Assembly (NCBI GenBank): GCA_965219635.1
Contig: OZ244783.1
Coordinates: 3,596,001 to 3,660,000 of the forward strand
Direction of reading: 5' to 3'
Origin: JAPOXR01 sp965219635
GTDB lineage: Bacteria > Pseudomonadota > Alphaproteobacteria > Rhodobacterales > Rhodobacteraceae
DNA length: 64,000 bases
In this document: piece by piece, positions 62,456 to 64,000 of the stretch
Layout of the letters: each line of letters opens with the position of its first letter
Position numbering within the stretch: position 1 is the first letter of the stretch
Notes under the pieces: model-generated
The model's database searches: none
Seen by the model: only the letters and a program-made list of their open reading frames with translations
Told to the model about the DNA's origin: nothing
Translations under genes and position numbers: made by a program

Positions 62456-62893
62456 TACTTGCCCAACGAGAGAACCAGGCGTTTGGTCAGCAGACCAGCA
62501 TTCATTCTGGAGCGGCGATGTCCGATGACATGCCGCGATACTCGATAGTTCATGGCGAAGTTTAGGGTACGTGTCCTCCCAACGTGTGTCGTAAATTTCT
62601 GGAGATCGGCTTTTCTCTACGCGTTTCTTGATCGGGCAACTGATCGGATCCCAGTCAAGAAAAATTCAGCGATCTGCAGAGCGCCACATCTTGTAGATGC
62701 AGATTGCTGATGAATGCCTCATGGAATTGCCGCAGACGCGACGATTGCGACGGTGCCCCGTAGGCAATCCCATGGTCAACGAGGGTTGGTTGCGACATCA
62801 TATGCACAGATGTAGCAGCTTGAACCCGACGCCTTCGACGCCCGCATTGTGTTCGGGGTCAGAATTGCTCAACACACAGGGGAGTCCGAGTTG
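62456..62893. other. End of duplication unit 2 and unrelated flank
   Basis: The first 216 bp match 59569-59783. From 62672 the sequence is single-copy. No convincing gene is present before the small membrane protein start. Confidence 0.5.
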
Positions 62894-63136
62894 ATGGAAG
62901 CGTTTGCCTGGTCGATATTTGTGCTGGCGTTCATCCCGGCCATGATTGCCAAGAGCAAGGGCCGATCAGCCATATTGTGGTATGTTTATGGCCTCCTGCT
63001 CTTTCCGATTGCGTTGGTTCATTCTATGTTGGCCAAGCGAAATCACGAAAAGCTGGGAATGAAGAAGTGCCGGGCTTGTGCAGAGTGGATCAAGTCCGAG
63101 GCCAGAGTTTGCCGCTATTGTCAGTCGCCGATTTGA
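62894..63136 (+). CDS. Small membrane protein with C-terminal zinc ribbon
   Basis: From ATG 62894 the product is 80 residues. Two hydrophobic helices (FAWSIFVLAFIPAMIA and ILWYVYGLLLFPIALVHSML) are followed by a Lys-rich segment and a short zinc ribbon CRAC...CRYC (KCRACAEWIKSEARVCRYCQ). Such double-helix zinc-ribbon proteins are widespread and uncharacterised. It follows the duplicated methyltransferase units and is on the same strand, but separated by about 440 bp. Confidence 0.8.
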   Translation: MEAFAWSIFVLAFIPAMIAKSKGRSAILWYVYGLLLFPIALVHSMLAKRNHEKLGMKKCRACAEWIKSEARVCRYCQSPI

Positions 63137-63510
63137 CAGGCAATCCGTGGGGCCGACTTCTTCCCAAAACGGGTCCAGTTCGGTTTTGCTTCCCTTGACG
63201 TGTTCGGTTCCAGGTCAATCTTGCCAGCAATCACTTGAGAAATTTGGCAAGTGCATCCCGGCAACGCAGTTCGGCCGATTCAACCAGCAGAGCGCAAACG
63301 CCAGTTCATCGCGTGGAAGTTCCCGGGCTTAATGATATTCAACGATGTTCGCTCGCTTGGATAGTCCCGTGTACGCCCGCAGTATAGTTGATTTGCGGTT
63401 CCGGAAACGCAGTTGCACAGGAATGCGCATGAGCTCCGGGTCGGCAGTATCTCGGGCAGTCTGTTATCCGAACGCCGCTTCAAGCACAGCTTCGTAACTG
63501 TGCGTAGCCT
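63137..63510. other. Gene-free stretch
   Basis: About 370 bp between convergent genes. I see no gene, RNA or clear terminator. Confidence 0.45.
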
Positions 63511-64000
63511 TCACGTCCTGCAAATCCGCCGCATGCGATCCAGGATATCCACTCCCTGCTGCATGTAGAACCACAGCAGGTCAATGAATATCCAGTTCTC
63601 TGCGAGAAGTTCGCCTTCTCTGCGGTACAGATCGACTACGCGCATGTCCGCTTTGCGGTCAGAGGCAGGGAAACCCATGAAACCTCCAGACGGCCGCATC
63701 GTGAGGTTAGGCCAGCCGAAGAAACCGCCGAATTTTCCTTCCGAGAAGCGGCACACATGTCCGAGGAATTCGATGTCATCCAGCCCGGCCTTGAACGGAC
63801 CCTGGTGCTGCTCCTGGTAACGGGGCAACGTGTAGGCGGCACCAATCCCCGTCGGGCCGAACCAGATCATGTCCTGGTTCCAGGTTTCCGCCAATTCCGC
63901 CTGTGGCGACTCCAGGCCAGAGCCAACAAGATCGTCGATCATGCGGTTGATCAGATTCATGGTCTTCCGTGACTCTTCCGGATCCTGTGGTCCATGCAAT
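63511..64000 (-). CDS. SnoaL/NTF2-like protein (partial, runs off the window)
   Basis: The minus-strand frame is open to the right edge; 162 or more residues are visible. WFGPTGIGAAYTLPRYQEQHQGPF, WPNLTMRPSGGFMGFP and ENWIFIDLLWFYMQQGVDIL are typical of SnoaL-like ester cyclase/NTF2-fold proteins found near sugar and sulfate-ester catabolic genes. The N-terminus probably lies beyond 64000. The reaction is unknown. Confidence 0.75.
   Translation of the reverse strand, partial: LHGPQDPEESRKTMNLINRMIDDLVGSGLESPQAELAETWNQDMIWFGPTGIGAAYTLPRYQEQHQGPFKAGLDDIEFLGHVCRFSEGKFGGFFGWPNLTMRPSGGFMGFPASDRKADMRVVDLYRREGELLAENWIFIDLLWFYMQQGVDILDRMRRICRT

Larger units (their letters stand above)
59784..62671. 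repeat. Tandem duplication unit 2 (membrane protein + MT-A70 cassette)
   Basis: This 2888-bp unit carries the same gene order as unit 1. Its right end (AAGAAAAATTCAGCGATCTG at about 62658-62675) continues into unrelated sequence, which is the ancestral right flank. It is 68 bp longer than unit 1, largely from the longer membrane-protein gene. Confidence 0.9.

Noticed and set aside
1..64000. CRISPR arrays, prophage or plasmid origin
   Set aside because: No regularly spaced repeats, phage structural genes, integrases or replication-initiator genes were found.

Overview
The window looks like chromosomal DNA of an alphaproteobacterium, probably Rhizobiales or Rhodobacterales; I cannot resolve it further. 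Supporting signs are the mutY/DUF721/DsbA neighbourhood, Kdo and lipid A genes, a SelD fused to a flavoprotein domain, many ABC and TRAP solute transporters, and CoxSML-type molybdenum hydroxylase genes. No ribosomal RNA, CRISPR array, phage structural genes or integrase were seen. One tRNA is present: tRNA-Arg(CCT) at 10687-10763.

Layout. (1) 1-8.5 kb is mostly conserved core: the end of waaA, lpxK, two DsbA-family genes, DUF721/DciA, mutY and three small envelope-type proteins. It contains an old 0.86 kb tandem duplication of lpxK 3' end plus dsbA. The first dsbA copy is split by a complete IS1634-family element (1386-3481) with 6-bp target repeats. (2) 8.5-10.8 kb is gene-poor: a decayed Rpn-type nuclease gene, about 1.1 kb without recognisable genes, then the tRNA. 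(3) 10.8-28.3 kb is a catabolic island. It holds a PreA-like flavin/Fe-S reductase, cupin, amidase, DUF2848 protein, ferredoxin and ferredoxin-NADP reductase; a degenerate IS; a three-gene molybdenum hydroxylase with a CoxS-CoxG fusion; a MarR regulator; and a Liv-type ABC importer. Five copies of a palindrome close to GGAGTATACTCC lie upstream of, or at the start of, transcription units in this island and nowhere else that I noticed. I read this as one regulon controlled by the MarR protein. The enzyme set suggests hydroxylation, reduction and hydrolytic opening of an N-heterocyclic ring.

(4) 28.3-32.2 kb: a truncated TRAP permease gene abuts the 3' end of a group II intron (maturase C-terminus, domains V and VI). 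After it come mnmH and a fused selD, convergent and overlapping by 112 bp. (5) 32.2-49.3 kb: two sugar-type (CUT2) ABC importer systems. The first lies with a PfkB/IolC-like kinase, a Rieske oxygenase and an SMP-30 lactonase. The second has hydantoinase A and B genes inserted in the ABC operon, with a divergent GntR regulator and a CocE-type hydrolase nearby. (6) 49.6-57 kb: a sulfatase, a small XRE regulator, a TRAP transporter and an EF-hand/arylsulfotransferase-like fusion, possibly a sulfate-ester utilisation group.

(7) 57-62.7 kb is a 2.8-2.9 kb direct tandem duplication. Each unit carries a ten-helix membrane protein gene and a divergently oriented MT-A70 adenine methyltransferase gene. 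The methyltransferase copies are almost identical (5 differences in 223 residues), while the membrane proteins and spacers have diverged clearly. That contrast is the most unusual genome-structure signal here. The window closes with a small zinc-ribbon membrane protein and a partial SnoaL/NTF2-like gene.
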